In this document: piece by piece, positions 33,979 to 42,056 of the stretch
Position numbering within the stretch: the stretch's first letter is position 1
How the letters are laid out: every line of letters starts with the position of its first letter
From: Chitinophagales bacterium 65-1
Lineage (GTDB): Bacteria > Bacteroidota > Bacteroidia > Chitinophagales > Chitinophagaceae
Length of the DNA stretch: 64,000 bases
Assembly: GCA_002050465.1 (NCBI GenBank)
Contig: MWYX01000060.1
Span: 60,613-124,612 of the forward strand
Direction: 5' to 3'
The notes under the pieces: model-generated
Database searches by the model: none
What the model saw: the letters and a program-made list of their open reading frames with translations, nothing else
Told to the model about the DNA's origin: nothing
Translations under genes and position numbers: made by a program

Positions 33979-34628
33979 AGCCAACATTAATTTATTGCTA
34001 CGATGCATACTGCGGCTGGTGCTATGGATTTAGTGACATAATGAAAAAGGTAAATTCCGCATATAAAAATAAACTAGAAATAGAAGTATTATCTGGCGGC
34101 ATGATATTGCCGGAAGAACCTGTGCATATTGGTGCCACTGCAGGTTACATTAGTAAAGCGTATAAAAATGTAGAAAAATTAACCGGGGTTAAATTTGGCG
34201 AAGATTATTTATGGCATATCCATCATCCGGATATTAGCGATTGGTATCCAAATTCAGAAAAGCCAGCTGGTGCACTTTGTATTTTTAAGGAATATTTTTC
34301 AGATCAACAGGTAAGCTTTGCTGCCGATCTGGAATATGCTTTGCATTACGAAGGGAGAGACCTTACTGATGACGAAGCTTATCGGATCCTTTTAGAAAAA
34401 TATAACTTACCTGCAGAAGAATTTTATGAAAAGTTGATTGACCGAGCGTATAAAGAAAAAGCTCACGATGAATTTGCATTATGTAAACAATTGCAGGTAA
34501 CAGGATTTCCTGCCCTGCTTCTCCAGTTAAATGAAAACAAATTTTACTTATTGGCAAGAGGCTATACAGATTATGAAACACTAACCTCCAGGCTCGAAAA
34601 TGCAATTAATGAAATAGGCCCTTCATGA
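33975..34628 (+). CDS. DsbA family (FrnE-like) thiol-disulfide protein
   Basis: This 217-residue thioredoxin-fold protein has an insertion of helices typical of DsbA and the active-site CGWC in the segment YCYDAYCGWCYGF. There is no signal peptide, so it is probably cytoplasmic, as in FrnE-like oxidoreductases. The cis-Pro part reads TGFPALLLQL. It overlaps the genes on both sides by 4 bases, and the downstream partner is a broken hemoglobin gene. Confidence 0.9.
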   Translation: MKPTLIYCYDAYCGWCYGFSDIMKKVNSAYKNKLEIEVLSGGMILPEEPVHIGATAGYISKAYKNVEKLTGVKFGEDYLWHIHHPDISDWYPNSEKPAGALCIFKEYFSDQQVSFAADLEYALHYEGRDLTDDEAYRILLEKYNLPAEEFYEKLIDRAYKEKAHDEFALCKQLQVTGFPALLLQLNENKFYLLARGYTDYETLTSRLENAINEIGPS

Positions 34629-35011
34629 AAAAAGATATTGCTACAAGGCAAGACATTGAATTGCTAATGAATCTCTTTTATGAAAAGTTATTATCAGATG
34701 AAAGGATCAGTTACATCTTTACTGATGTAGCAAAGCTGGATATAAAAACACACATACCGGTAATTGCAGATTTTTGGGAAAGCGTTTTACTTAATAAAAA
34801 TATTTATCACAATAACACAATGAAGATACACCCGGGTCTTAATGATAAAAACTCCTTTAATTAAAAACACATTATGATGTCTGGTTAAGCCATTTTACCG
34901 CATCTATTGATGAATTATTTGAAGGTAATATTGCTCTATTGGCAAAGCAAAGGAGCGACATCAGTTGCAACATTTATGCAAAATAAAATTGCTCAGAAGA
35001 ATAATAATTAA
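34625..35011 (+). pseudogene. group III truncated hemoglobin, three frame breaks
   Basis: The first 75 or so residues match a group III truncated hemoglobin (LMNLFYEKLLSDERISYIFTDVA, IADFWESVLL, KIHPGL). Then the frame breaks. Skipping one base near 34850, one near 34866 and one near 34951 restores a good family reading: TPLIK, then THYDVWLSHFTASIDELFEG, then GATSVATFMQNKIA, ending at TAA 35009-35011. Two of the breaks lie in runs of five A. All three act as one extra base, so the frame returns to the original. Three sequencing errors in one gene are possible but less likely, since neighbours are intact. Confidence 0.78.
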
Positions 35012-35014
35012 ATG

Positions 35015-35044
35015 TATAAAAAAGGCCCCGAAATATTCGGAGCC
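35015..35044 (-). terminator. intrinsic terminator for the minus-strand Spy-like gene
   Basis: GGCTCCGAA and TTCGGGGCC (minus strand) form a hairpin with a short loop, followed by a run of seven T. It lies 25 bases after the end of the minus-strand gene. Confidence 0.75.
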
Positions 35045-35069
35045 TGAAAAAAATATTATTTATATTATA

Positions 35070-35444
35070 CTATAGTCCCGGAGGTCTTTGCCTTCCACGC
35101 TGACGCATTGCAGCATCCATTGCTTTAAACTTAGTGTACTGTGGTTCGGTAAGAATTATTTTAAGTTTTGCATCCCTTATTTCAATAAGCTTTTCTACTG
35201 CTGCTCTTTCTGGTCTTGTTCCCGGTGCAAATCCTTCTCTTAATTGATCCTGTGCCATATAAAATTGGGCAAAAGCTGCATTTACATCTGGTAATTGAGC
35301 CGTTGTTAATTGCAGACTGTCATTAACTCTGTCAACTGACTGTTTTACACGTTCTTCTACAGTACGTTTTTGAAAACCCTGGGCTTTAATACCAGAGATA
35401 CCGATAAACATTAACATAACAAATACTCTAATCTTGTTTTTCAT
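35070..35444 (-). CDS. small secreted Spy/CpxP-like protein
   Basis: This 124-residue protein has a signal peptide (ending GIKAQG) and a helical body with the pattern VDRVNDSLQLTTAQLPDVNAAF and KLIEIRDAKLKIILTEPQYTKF, ending in Arg/Gln/Pro-rich QRGRQRPPGL. The repeated 'L..TxxQ...' segments recall Spy/CpxP (LTxxQ) periplasmic chaperones, and several Bacteroidota copies lie near ECF sigma genes, but none is near here. The function is not certain. Confidence 0.75.
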   Translation of the reverse strand: MKNKIRVFVMLMFIGISGIKAQGFQKRTVEERVKQSVDRVNDSLQLTTAQLPDVNAAFAQFYMAQDQLREGFAPGTRPERAAVEKLIEIRDAKLKIILTEPQYTKFKAMDAAMRQRGRQRPPGL

Positions 35445-35585
35445 TTAGTTTAGTTTTATTTTTAAATCATTGTAAATATAAGACGGCAATTATTGCTATT
35501 GGTTGCGTTAACAATTCATTTAATGATAAATAGCTAATATATGACCTGTTATAAAGTACGAAGTTTAACCGGCAGATAGTTTTGT

Positions 35586-35861
35586 TTAATACTGTTTTCG
35601 GGTGTCTATTTTTTTCAGCTGCCTTTCAATAATTAGTTTAGCAATTATCGATGCAGTATCATTACTGATATTGTTCTTTAAGATCTGTTTCAATTTATCC
35701 TCATCTATATCTACTTTATATAAAATGGTTATAAGTTTTTGAAAATCCTGTTGTATTAACTCATTAATATAAAAAGCTAAAGCATCATCCAGATTGCCGG
35801 GTAAATTAATTTCCAGTGATTTTTCTATTTTTTGTTTAAGTAATTCAGGATGACTTTGCAT
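35586..35861 (-). CDS. small conserved-looking protein, unknown function
   Basis: This 91-residue, mostly helical, acidic-basic soluble protein (for example LINLPGNLDDA-like N-terminal part EINLPGNLDDALAFYINEL and KDNIS-like region LKNNISNDTASIIAKLIIE). No family was recognised. Its ATG lies inside the end of the next upstream minus-strand gene (17-base overlap), so the two are probably co-translated. Confidence 0.68.
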   Translation of the reverse strand: MQSHPELLKQKIEKSLEINLPGNLDDALAFYINELIQQDFQKLITILYKVDIDEDKLKQILKNNISNDTASIIAKLIIERQLKKIDTRKQY

Positions 35862-36102
35862 TTTTGTTAGTATTTCTAAAAACTTCCTTCACTAATTTCC
35901 ACTCAAAGGAACAGGTCCATAATATTCCCATAAATATTCCTGTAAAAATGTAACTTCCTACTGAATCCAAGGGTTCGTCTGGCCAAAGCTGCATCAAAAC
36001 AAATTCACTTAATGTCCAAAATAAGCACCAGAATATGAGAGTTATCAGCAAACGTTGTAACGGTTTGCACTTCTTATACCAATTATAAATTTGTTTAACC
36101 AT
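35845..36102 (-). CDS. small two-helix membrane protein
   Basis: This 85-residue protein (with the ATG at 36102) has a charged N-terminus and two membrane segments (LLITLIFWCLFWTLSEFVLM and YIFTGIFMGILWTCSF). The ORF track gives a longer version that begins inside the TIGR02757 gene; the shorter one is preferred because it lacks this overlap. The function is unknown; it overlaps the next small gene by 17 bases. Confidence 0.65.
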   Translation of the reverse strand: MVKQIYNWYKKCKPLQRLLITLIFWCLFWTLSEFVLMQLWPDEPLDSVGSYIFTGIFMGILWTCSFEWKLVKEVFRNTNKNAKSS

Positions 36103-36109
36103 ATGCTGT

Positions 36110-36916
36110 TTAAAACTTTTCCATTGCACCCAGCCCAAATAAAGCAAAATCATATTTTACAGGATCAGCTTCATCTAATTTACGAAGGTTTTTGGTTAGT
36201 TCCAATGCTGCCTGCCAGTCAGTTGCCTTTCGATCTAATAAATTAAAATGCCTGGCAACCCTTCCCACATGTACATCTATGGGGCAGATCAATTTTGCAG
36301 GTGAAAGATTTTTCCAGATTCCAAAATCAACTCCATTCCTGTCTTTTCGCACCATCCATCGTAAATACATATTTAATCTTTTGCATGTGGATCTTTTTTG
36401 CGGCGAGGCAATGTGCTTAACCGTTCGGGCAGGTGAATTTTCTAATGAAAAAAAATAGTTATGAAAATAATTCAAAGCCCCCTCTATCTCCCCCAAAGGG
36501 GGAAGAAACGGAGAAGATAATAGCGAATTTTTTTTATTAAAAAATGCAGATTCAAGAGATTTATTATTTGAATAATGATGTTTTAAAAATTCAACAAAAT
36601 ATAATAGGTCAGTAGTATTAAATGTGCGGTGCTTAAATCCCAATAATCTTTTTAAATCCAACAAATCATGGTTCAGGCAAAATTGATATGGCGCATTATC
36701 CATAAGCTGCATCAGTTCCCTGCTTTTATTTATGATTGTAGTCCTGTTACCCCAGGCAAATATGGCAGCGAAAAATGCCGCGATTTCTATATCCTGCTTT
36801 TTAGAAAATAAATGTGGGATGGAAATGGGGTCCTTTTCAATAAAAGAAGGCCGGTTATATTCAGCAACCTTCTTATCAAGAAATGTTTTAAGTGAGGCTT
36901 TATCAGAAAGCTTCAT
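36110..36916 (-). CDS. TIGR02757 family protein with in-frame repeat insertion
   Basis: This 268-residue protein matches the TIGR02757 family by CKRLNMYLRWMVRKDRNGVDFGIW and LICPIDVHVGRVARHFNLLDRKATDW. The fold is related to helix-hairpin-helix DNA glycosylases, but the function is unknown. In the middle, just before the conserved NYFHNYFF and RTVKHIASP parts, lies SPFLPPLGEIEGAL, which is encoded by a palindromic intergenic-type repeat (36474-36510). The reading frame is kept, so the protein is probably made. Only 2 bases separate it from the PLP enzyme gene upstream. Confidence 0.9.
   Translation of the reverse strand: MKLSDKASLKTFLDKKVAEYNRPSFIEKDPISIPHLFSKKQDIEIAAFFAAIFAWGNRTTIINKSRELMQLMDNAPYQFCLNHDLLDLKRLLGFKHRTFNTTDLLYFVEFLKHHYSNNKSLESAFFNKKNSLLSSPFLPPLGEIEGALNYFHNYFFSLENSPARTVKHIASPQKRSTCKRLNMYLRWMVRKDRNGVDFGIWKNLSPAKLICPIDVHVGRVARHFNLLDRKATDWQAALELTKNLRKLDEADPVKYDFALFGLGAMEKF
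36474..36510. repeat. palindromic GC-rich repeat inside TIGR02757 gene
   Basis: GCCCCCTCTATCTCCCCCAAAGGGGG is a close relative of the actC-actD repeat at 18376 (GCCCCCTCTAAATCTCCCCC). The hairpin is TCCCCC-AAA-GGGGGA. It is translated on the minus strand as a loop of the protein. Confidence 0.8.
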
Positions 36917-36918
36917 GA

Positions 36919-38109
36919 CTATACTGTTACTGCTGTTCTTTCAGTATTTGTTTTTAGCTGTTGTCCTTCTTTCCCAATGGCTGTGTCCAGGTCTTCAATA
37001 AGATCATCCACATCTTCTATACCAACACTTAATCTTATCAGAGAATCTACAAGCCCGTTTTTTATTCTTTCATCTCTTGGTATACTTGCATGTGTCATAC
37101 TTGCGGGATGGCCTATCAGGCTTTCCACACCTCCTAAACTTTCTGCCAATGAGAATAATTTAGTTGATGATAACACTTTAAAAGCTGCCTCCATGCTGTT
37201 ATTTTTTAAGGTAAAGCTCATCATGCCGCCGAAAGCTGTCATTTGCTTTTTTGCTATTGCATAATTAGGATGATCCTGAAAGCCGCACCAGTAAACCTTA
37301 TCAACCATTGGATTGCTGCGCAGCCAGTTGGCAATTTTTTCACCATTCTCACAATGTCTTTGCATGCGAATGTGCAAAGTCTTTAATCCGCGTAAAACCA
37401 AAAAACAATCCTGAGGGCCGGGAACGGCACCGCAACTATTCTGGATAAAGCGAAGCTTTTCTTCAAGTTCAGCATCATTCATTATCAAACAGCCATGTAC
37501 CACATCACTGTGGCCTCCTAAGTATTTTGTTGCCGAATGTAAAACGATATCAGCCCCTAAATCCAGTGGCGTTTGCAAATAGGGTGAGGCAAATGTATTA
37601 TCAACACAAAGCAAAATTTTGTGTTGTTTGGTAATTGCAGCAACAGCTTTAATATCTGTAATATTCATCATTGGATTAGTTGGTGTTTCTGTCCAGATGA
37701 GTTTTGTGTTGGGGTTGATATGTTGGTTGATATTATCAGCATCCTGCATATCAATAAAATGAAACTTTAGTCCATACTTTTCAAAAATTTTAGTGAACAA
37801 ACGATAGCTTCCGCCGTACATATCATTGGCAGCAATAACTTCATCGCCGGGATTTAAAAGTTTAATAACGGCATCGCTTGCTGCCATTCCGCTGCTGAAG
37901 CACAATGCGTACTTTCCATTTTCAATTGCTGCCAACGCATTTTGCAATGCGGTTCTTGTTGGATTTTGGGTTCTGGCATATTCATATCCTTTATGATCAC
38001 CGGGTGAACTTTGCACATAAGTAGAGGTTTGATAAATAGGCGTCATTATGGCCCCTGTTGAAGGGTCTGGCTCTACACCAGCATGAATTAATTTAGTGGC
38101 TAATTTCAT
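36919..38109 (-). CDS. cystathionine gamma-synthase/lyase family PLP enzyme
   Basis: This 396-residue Cys/Met metabolism PLP-dependent enzyme has the Lys motif SATKYLGGHSDVVHG, the substrate-side EYARTQNPTR, the FSSGMAA and DDMYGG-like N-DMYGGSYRLF, and the C-terminal SLGGVESLIGHPASMTHASIP. It could be cystathionine gamma-synthase, cystathionine lyase or methionine gamma-lyase; the sequence alone does not decide. The gene precedes the TIGR02757 gene. Confidence 0.93.
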   Translation of the reverse strand: MKLATKLIHAGVEPDPSTGAIMTPIYQTSTYVQSSPGDHKGYEYARTQNPTRTALQNALAAIENGKYALCFSSGMAASDAVIKLLNPGDEVIAANDMYGGSYRLFTKIFEKYGLKFHFIDMQDADNINQHINPNTKLIWTETPTNPMMNITDIKAVAAITKQHKILLCVDNTFASPYLQTPLDLGADIVLHSATKYLGGHSDVVHGCLIMNDAELEEKLRFIQNSCGAVPGPQDCFLVLRGLKTLHIRMQRHCENGEKIANWLRSNPMVDKVYWCGFQDHPNYAIAKKQMTAFGGMMSFTLKNNSMEAAFKVLSSTKLFSLAESLGGVESLIGHPASMTHASIPRDERIKNGLVDSLIRLSVGIEDVDDLIEDLDTAIGKEGQQLKTNTERTAVTV

Positions 38110-38114
38110 AAACT

Positions 38115-38669
38115 TTATTTAAATGCTATAGGCAAATTAGCTTTTACGTTGTCCCAATAGATAAGAAGGTTTGCGCCAGTTAAAGATTTTTCAAACAACA
38201 TCGTCATTACTTCAGTACTATCATTTTTAGCTGCCGGCACATCCAAACGCACTACATCTTTTGACGCATCATATTTAAAAGCCCCCCAAACATCTGTATC
38301 TTTATTAACCATTAATGTCCATTTATCTGCATAAGGAATACAGTACAAAGTATAACGGCCTTTTTTTATTTTTTTATTGTTAATGGTTACATCTTTAAAA
38401 AATTCAATTTCTGTTGCTTCATTTGCTCCAAGGCGCCAAACTTCTCCTAATTTTTGCAGGTCGCCAAAAACCTTACGGCCGTTTAATTGCGGTCGGCTGT
38501 AAATTAACCGCATAGCTAAAGGCTCAGTAGTTTTATTTTGAATTTTAAGAACCGGATATCCTGCCGGATAATAGCTCATATCCATAGGAGATTTATCTAT
38601 TGCCGGAAGTTTTTGAGCCGCAGCATGCAGACTTAGTGCCAATAATAATGATGTGATTATTCCTTTCAT
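38115..38669 (-). CDS. secreted DUF2911 protein
   Basis: This 184-residue protein has a signal peptide (ending LHAAAQ) and the DUF2911 pattern: SPMDMSYYPAGYPVLK, RLIYSRPQLNGRKVFGDL, EVWRLGANEATEIEF, KGRYTLYCIPYADKWTLMVN. The family is common in Bacteroidota and has no known role. It lies 5 bases upstream of the PLP enzyme gene on the same strand and has a likely promoter (TATATTTG) before it. Confidence 0.92.
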   Translation of the reverse strand: MKGIITSLLLALSLHAAAQKLPAIDKSPMDMSYYPAGYPVLKIQNKTTEPLAMRLIYSRPQLNGRKVFGDLQKLGEVWRLGANEATEIEFFKDVTINNKKIKKGRYTLYCIPYADKWTLMVNKDTDVWGAFKYDASKDVVRLDVPAAKNDSTEVMTMLFEKSLTGANLLIYWDNVKANLPIAFK

Positions 38670-38687
38670 ATGTATCTTATTTTATTA

Positions 38688-38695
38688 CAAATATA
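38688..38695 (-). promoter_or_regulatory. -7 element TATATTTG for the DUF2911 gene
   Basis: On the minus strand TATATTTG fits TAnnTTTG and ends 18 bases before the start codon. A clear -33 box is not obvious. Confidence 0.4.
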
Positions 38696-38701
38696 GACTG
38701 A

Positions 38702-39298
38702 TTAGGCAAGCAACAGGTTGCTTACATATTTAGAAGCAAATTTTTTGAGAGAGGGAAAAAAAATATCATAGCAATCTTTAAACTCAGCATAATGTTGATT
38801 AAAAACAGCAACTGCCGTTGCATACTCATTAATATAAGCTGCCCTGTAAACCAATCCCCCAAAGCTATTTTCAATACCGGAAGAATATTGATAATTAAAT
38901 AACCAGTTTTGCTGTTTCATATGAGGAAAAATTTTTCGAAAACCTTCCGGAAATAATAAAATATTTTCTTCCAGTATATTATAAGTTTGGATAGTAAATT
39001 TTTGCAAGCTGTGCGTATTCCTGAATTCATTTGTATCCAGTGCCAAAAAATGATCGTATACAATATCTACAAAAGCACCGGAGTATAAACGGTAAGCAGG
39101 ACGAAAAAATTCTTTTCCTTTTTTAGTGGCGGGATGTGCATCTGTAAATTCATCAATTGCCCTGTGAAGCGCTATGCCATTTTGTATTTGCTGCGGATAA
39201 TTAAATTTTGTTTTGCCTTTTACAAAATCGCTTATCATGTTGCCCACTAATATTTCCGGATGACTAAAAGAAAGATATGCGTGGGCAAGATAATTCAT
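38702..39298 (-). CDS. ACP phosphodiesterase family protein (AcpH-like)
   Basis: This 198-residue protein starts with MNYLAHAYLSFSHPEILVGN and continues with FVKGK, LHRAIDEFTDAHP and VDIVYDHFLA. These match the AcpH family (HD-like fold, His and Asp metal ligands) of acyl carrier protein phosphodiesterase, which removes phosphopantetheine from ACP. Bacteroidota homologues are common, although their activity has been little tested. Confidence 0.9.
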   Translation of the reverse strand: MNYLAHAYLSFSHPEILVGNMISDFVKGKTKFNYPQQIQNGIALHRAIDEFTDAHPATKKGKEFFRPAYRLYSGAFVDIVYDHFLALDTNEFRNTHSLQKFTIQTYNILEENILLFPEGFRKIFPHMKQQNWLFNYQYSSGIENSFGGLVYRAAYINEYATAVAVFNQHYAEFKDCYDIFFPSLKKFASKYVSNLLLA

Positions 39299-39323
39299 GG
39301 GAAGGGATGCATATTGGTATGAT

Positions 39324-39365
39324 GTTCAAGTGAGTGACACAACGATGATGCCATGAGAGACTGGC
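39324..39365. repeat. possible dispersed repeat GTTCAAGTGAGTGACACAACGATG
   Basis: This gap sequence looks like the tail of the repeat at 25199 (GTACAAGAGTGCGACGCCAATGA). The similarity is partial, so it is only a possible family member. Confidence 0.4.
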
Positions 39366-39380
39366 GCTAATAAATAAAAA

Positions 39381-40508
39381 TTATTTTAAAATCTCAGCCA
39401 GTTTATTTTCAAGATCTGCACCACGTAATTCTTTAGCAATAATTTTTCCCTGCGGGTCCAGCAAAACATTATAGGGAATACCTTCAATATTATACAAAGG
39501 CACTGCTGCGCTGTTCCAGAATTTAAGATCACTGATGTTAGTCCACGTAAGGCCATCATCCTTAATCGCCTTTAACCATGAAGCTTTTTCTTTATCCAGA
39601 GAAACACCAAGAATTGTAAAATTTTTGTCTTTGAATTTGTTATAGGAAGCAACTACATTTGGATTTTCTGCACGGCATGGACCACACCAGCTTGCCCAAA
39701 AATCCACCAATACATATTTACCTTTAAATGAGCTTAAAGAAACCGGCTTTCCATTTACATCAGGCATAGTAAAATCCGGGGCCATTATACTTTCAGAAGG
39801 ATTATTTCTATTTGTATTATTTTGTTGCAGCGATTGAATGTATTGATTTATTAGTTCATTAAGTGCTTTATGACCGGGAAATCGTTTTGCTAAACTGTTA
39901 ACTGTTTTTGTAATTGTATCAGGTTTAACCTGTTGGGTATATCCCAAAGCGAATAAGGCGATAACCGGACTAGCAGTAGTATCAATATAGTTTAAAATAA
40001 AATTATTGTATACGGAATTTATTTGCGCAAGACTGTTTTCTGAAGCTTTAATAAGGCTATCATCAGCACCTGAGCCAATTAAAGAAGTAATGCCATTTTC
40101 CGCGGCTTTTATGCCTCCCTGCAACGAATCCAGTATGCCTATAAATTTTTTAAGAGAGGCATTGGCAGGGGAATTAAATGTTTGTGATCGAAATCCTTCG
40201 TCAGTTGCATCAGCAGTAAACGCTATATCATCCTTATCATTTATAAAGATATATCCGGGGCCATTTTCGAGCCTGATCCGGTATAAACCTTCCTCTAAAG
40301 CATTGCTTTTAATAGTAACCTTTCCCTTTTCTAATACAGATGTATCTATTACAAGCGGAGGTTGCTGATTAAAATGAAGCTCTTCTAAAAATATTTTTTG
40401 ATCAGTTGCATTTTTTATTTCTCCTGTAACAGTAAGGTTACCCGTCGTTTTTTCATTTTTGCATGAAAAAAATATCACGCAGGAAAAAATAATAATTAAT
40501 TTTTTCAT
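39381..40508 (-). CDS. TlpA-like thioredoxin lipoprotein with DUF4369-type N-terminus
   Basis: This 375-residue protein has a lipoprotein signal (VIFFSC), an N-terminal beta domain of the DUF4369 kind (TVTGEIKNATDQKIFLEEL), a helical middle, and a C-terminal TlpA-type thioredoxin domain with the active site WASWCGPCRAENPNV. It would reduce or rearrange disulfides outside the cytoplasm. It is 8 bases after gatB on the same strand, which is probably incidental. Confidence 0.92.
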   Translation of the reverse strand: MKKLIIIFSCVIFFSCKNEKTTGNLTVTGEIKNATDQKIFLEELHFNQQPPLVIDTSVLEKGKVTIKSNALEEGLYRIRLENGPGYIFINDKDDIAFTADATDEGFRSQTFNSPANASLKKFIGILDSLQGGIKAAENGITSLIGSGADDSLIKASENSLAQINSVYNNFILNYIDTTASPVIALFALGYTQQVKPDTITKTVNSLAKRFPGHKALNELINQYIQSLQQNNTNRNNPSESIMAPDFTMPDVNGKPVSLSSFKGKYVLVDFWASWCGPCRAENPNVVASYNKFKDKNFTILGVSLDKEKASWLKAIKDDGLTWTNISDLKFWNSAAVPLYNIEGIPYNVLLDPQGKIIAKELRGADLENKLAEILK

Positions 40509-40515
40509 GAAATAT

Positions 40516-41964
40516 TTATTGATTTAATTTTTCAGTTAATATTTTATTTACAATTTGCATATCGGCCTTTCCTTTGCTTAATTTTTTTACTTCGCCCGAG
40601 AATAAACCAATTAATGCCTTTTTACCTTTTCTATATTCAGCTACTTTGTCTGGCATTTTATCCATCACTTCATCTATCCACAAAGTTACTGCATCATCAT
40701 TGCTCTCCTGTAATAAATTCAATTCAGTAATAAGCTGCATGGAAGTTTTGGCAGGCTCCTGTAACAATGCACTAAATATTTTAGATGAAGCAGTGCTAAA
40801 ATTTATTTTTCCTTCTTCTATAAGTTTAATCAGATCGGAAATTGTTTTTGCAGGCAGGGGAAATTTATTTATTTCAAGATTATTTTCATTTAAATATGAC
40901 CTGACAGGCCCTGAGATCCAGTTTGCTGCAGCTTTGTAATTATTAGTATACTGTATTATCGATTGAAAAAAATCGGATATTAATCTGTCTTCACAAAGAA
41001 TCTTTGCATCATATGCAGATAAGCCAAAGTCTTTCTGATACGTTATTTCCAGGTCTTTTGGTAAAGCCGGAATACCCTGTTTTACGGATTCCAGCATTTC
41101 ATCTGTAATAAAAAAAGGAGTAAGATCAGGTTCTGCAAAATAGCGGTAATCATTTGCTTCTTCTTTATTTCGCAAAGAGAATGTGGTACCCGTTTCTGCA
41201 TCAAAGCTTCTTGTTTGCTGAATAATTTCTTCCTTATTTTCTGATAAGCTGATAAGGCGGGTTATTTCATATTCCACAGCTTTTTTTACATTCCGGATCG
41301 AATTTAAATTTTTCACTTCCACCTTTGTTCTCAGCGTTTTTTCGCCTTGTGGCCTGATAGAAATGTTTGCATCACACCGCATACTTCCCTCCTCCATATT
41401 ACCATCGCAAATGCCTAAATACCTGACAAGCTTTCTTATTTCAGTCAGGTATGCAAAAGCCTCATCCGAATTATGCATATCAGGCTCACTAACTATTTCC
41501 AGCAAGGGAATGCCGGCCCTGTTCAGATCAATGCAGGTATAATTTTCATCTACATCATGCAAACTTTTCCCTGCGTCTTCTTCTATATGTATACGATTTA
41601 GTTTTATGTTTTTTTCTTCTGAATTAATCCGGATGGTTACATACCCATTTTTACAAATGGGAGTAGTGTGTTGTGAAATTTGGTAACCTTTAGGGAGATC
41701 AGGATAAAAATAATTTTTTCGGGCAAAATAATTATTTCGTTCAATATCGCAATTAAGGATAATACCTAACTTAATTGCATACTCAATCACTTTCTTATTC
41801 ATCTTAGGCAAGGTGCCCGGATGTGCCAATGAAATGGGACTGATATTAGTATTAGGTAAGCTGCCAAATTCAGTACTATCACCACTGAACAACTTGCTTT
41901 TGGTAAGCAGTTGCGTATGTACTTCCAGCCCGATAACAGCTTCATATTTTTCATTACCAACCAT
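40516..41964 (-). CDS. gatB: aspartyl/glutamyl-tRNA amidotransferase subunit B
   Basis: This 482-residue GatB has the N-terminal VIGLEVHTQLLTKSKLFSG, the zinc-free LPNTNISPISLAHPGTLP, YFYPDLPKGYQISQ, and the C-terminal YqeY-like tail (RKGKKALIGLFSGEVKKLSKGKAD). It converts misacylated Glu-tRNAGln or Asp-tRNAAsn with GatA and GatC, which are not in this window. Confidence 0.95.
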   Translation of the reverse strand: MVGNEKYEAVIGLEVHTQLLTKSKLFSGDSTEFGSLPNTNISPISLAHPGTLPKMNKKVIEYAIKLGIILNCDIERNNYFARKNYFYPDLPKGYQISQHTTPICKNGYVTIRINSEEKNIKLNRIHIEEDAGKSLHDVDENYTCIDLNRAGIPLLEIVSEPDMHNSDEAFAYLTEIRKLVRYLGICDGNMEEGSMRCDANISIRPQGEKTLRTKVEVKNLNSIRNVKKAVEYEITRLISLSENKEEIIQQTRSFDAETGTTFSLRNKEEANDYRYFAEPDLTPFFITDEMLESVKQGIPALPKDLEITYQKDFGLSAYDAKILCEDRLISDFFQSIIQYTNNYKAAANWISGPVRSYLNENNLEINKFPLPAKTISDLIKLIEEGKINFSTASSKIFSALLQEPAKTSMQLITELNLLQESNDDAVTLWIDEVMDKMPDKVAEYRKGKKALIGLFSGEVKKLSKGKADMQIVNKILTEKLNQ

Positions 41965-42056
41965 TTTGCTAAGTTATGAAAACCATTTTCAGCGATATAA
42001 AAGAGAAGGTCGCCTGGAAAGGCAGCCCCGTATTAATAAACACACTAGAGAAATTT

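Noticed and set aside
35845-36153. Longer 102-residue version of the small membrane protein
   Set aside because: The longer start lies inside the TIGR02757 gene; the ATG at 36102 gives a cleaner N-terminus and avoids the overlap.
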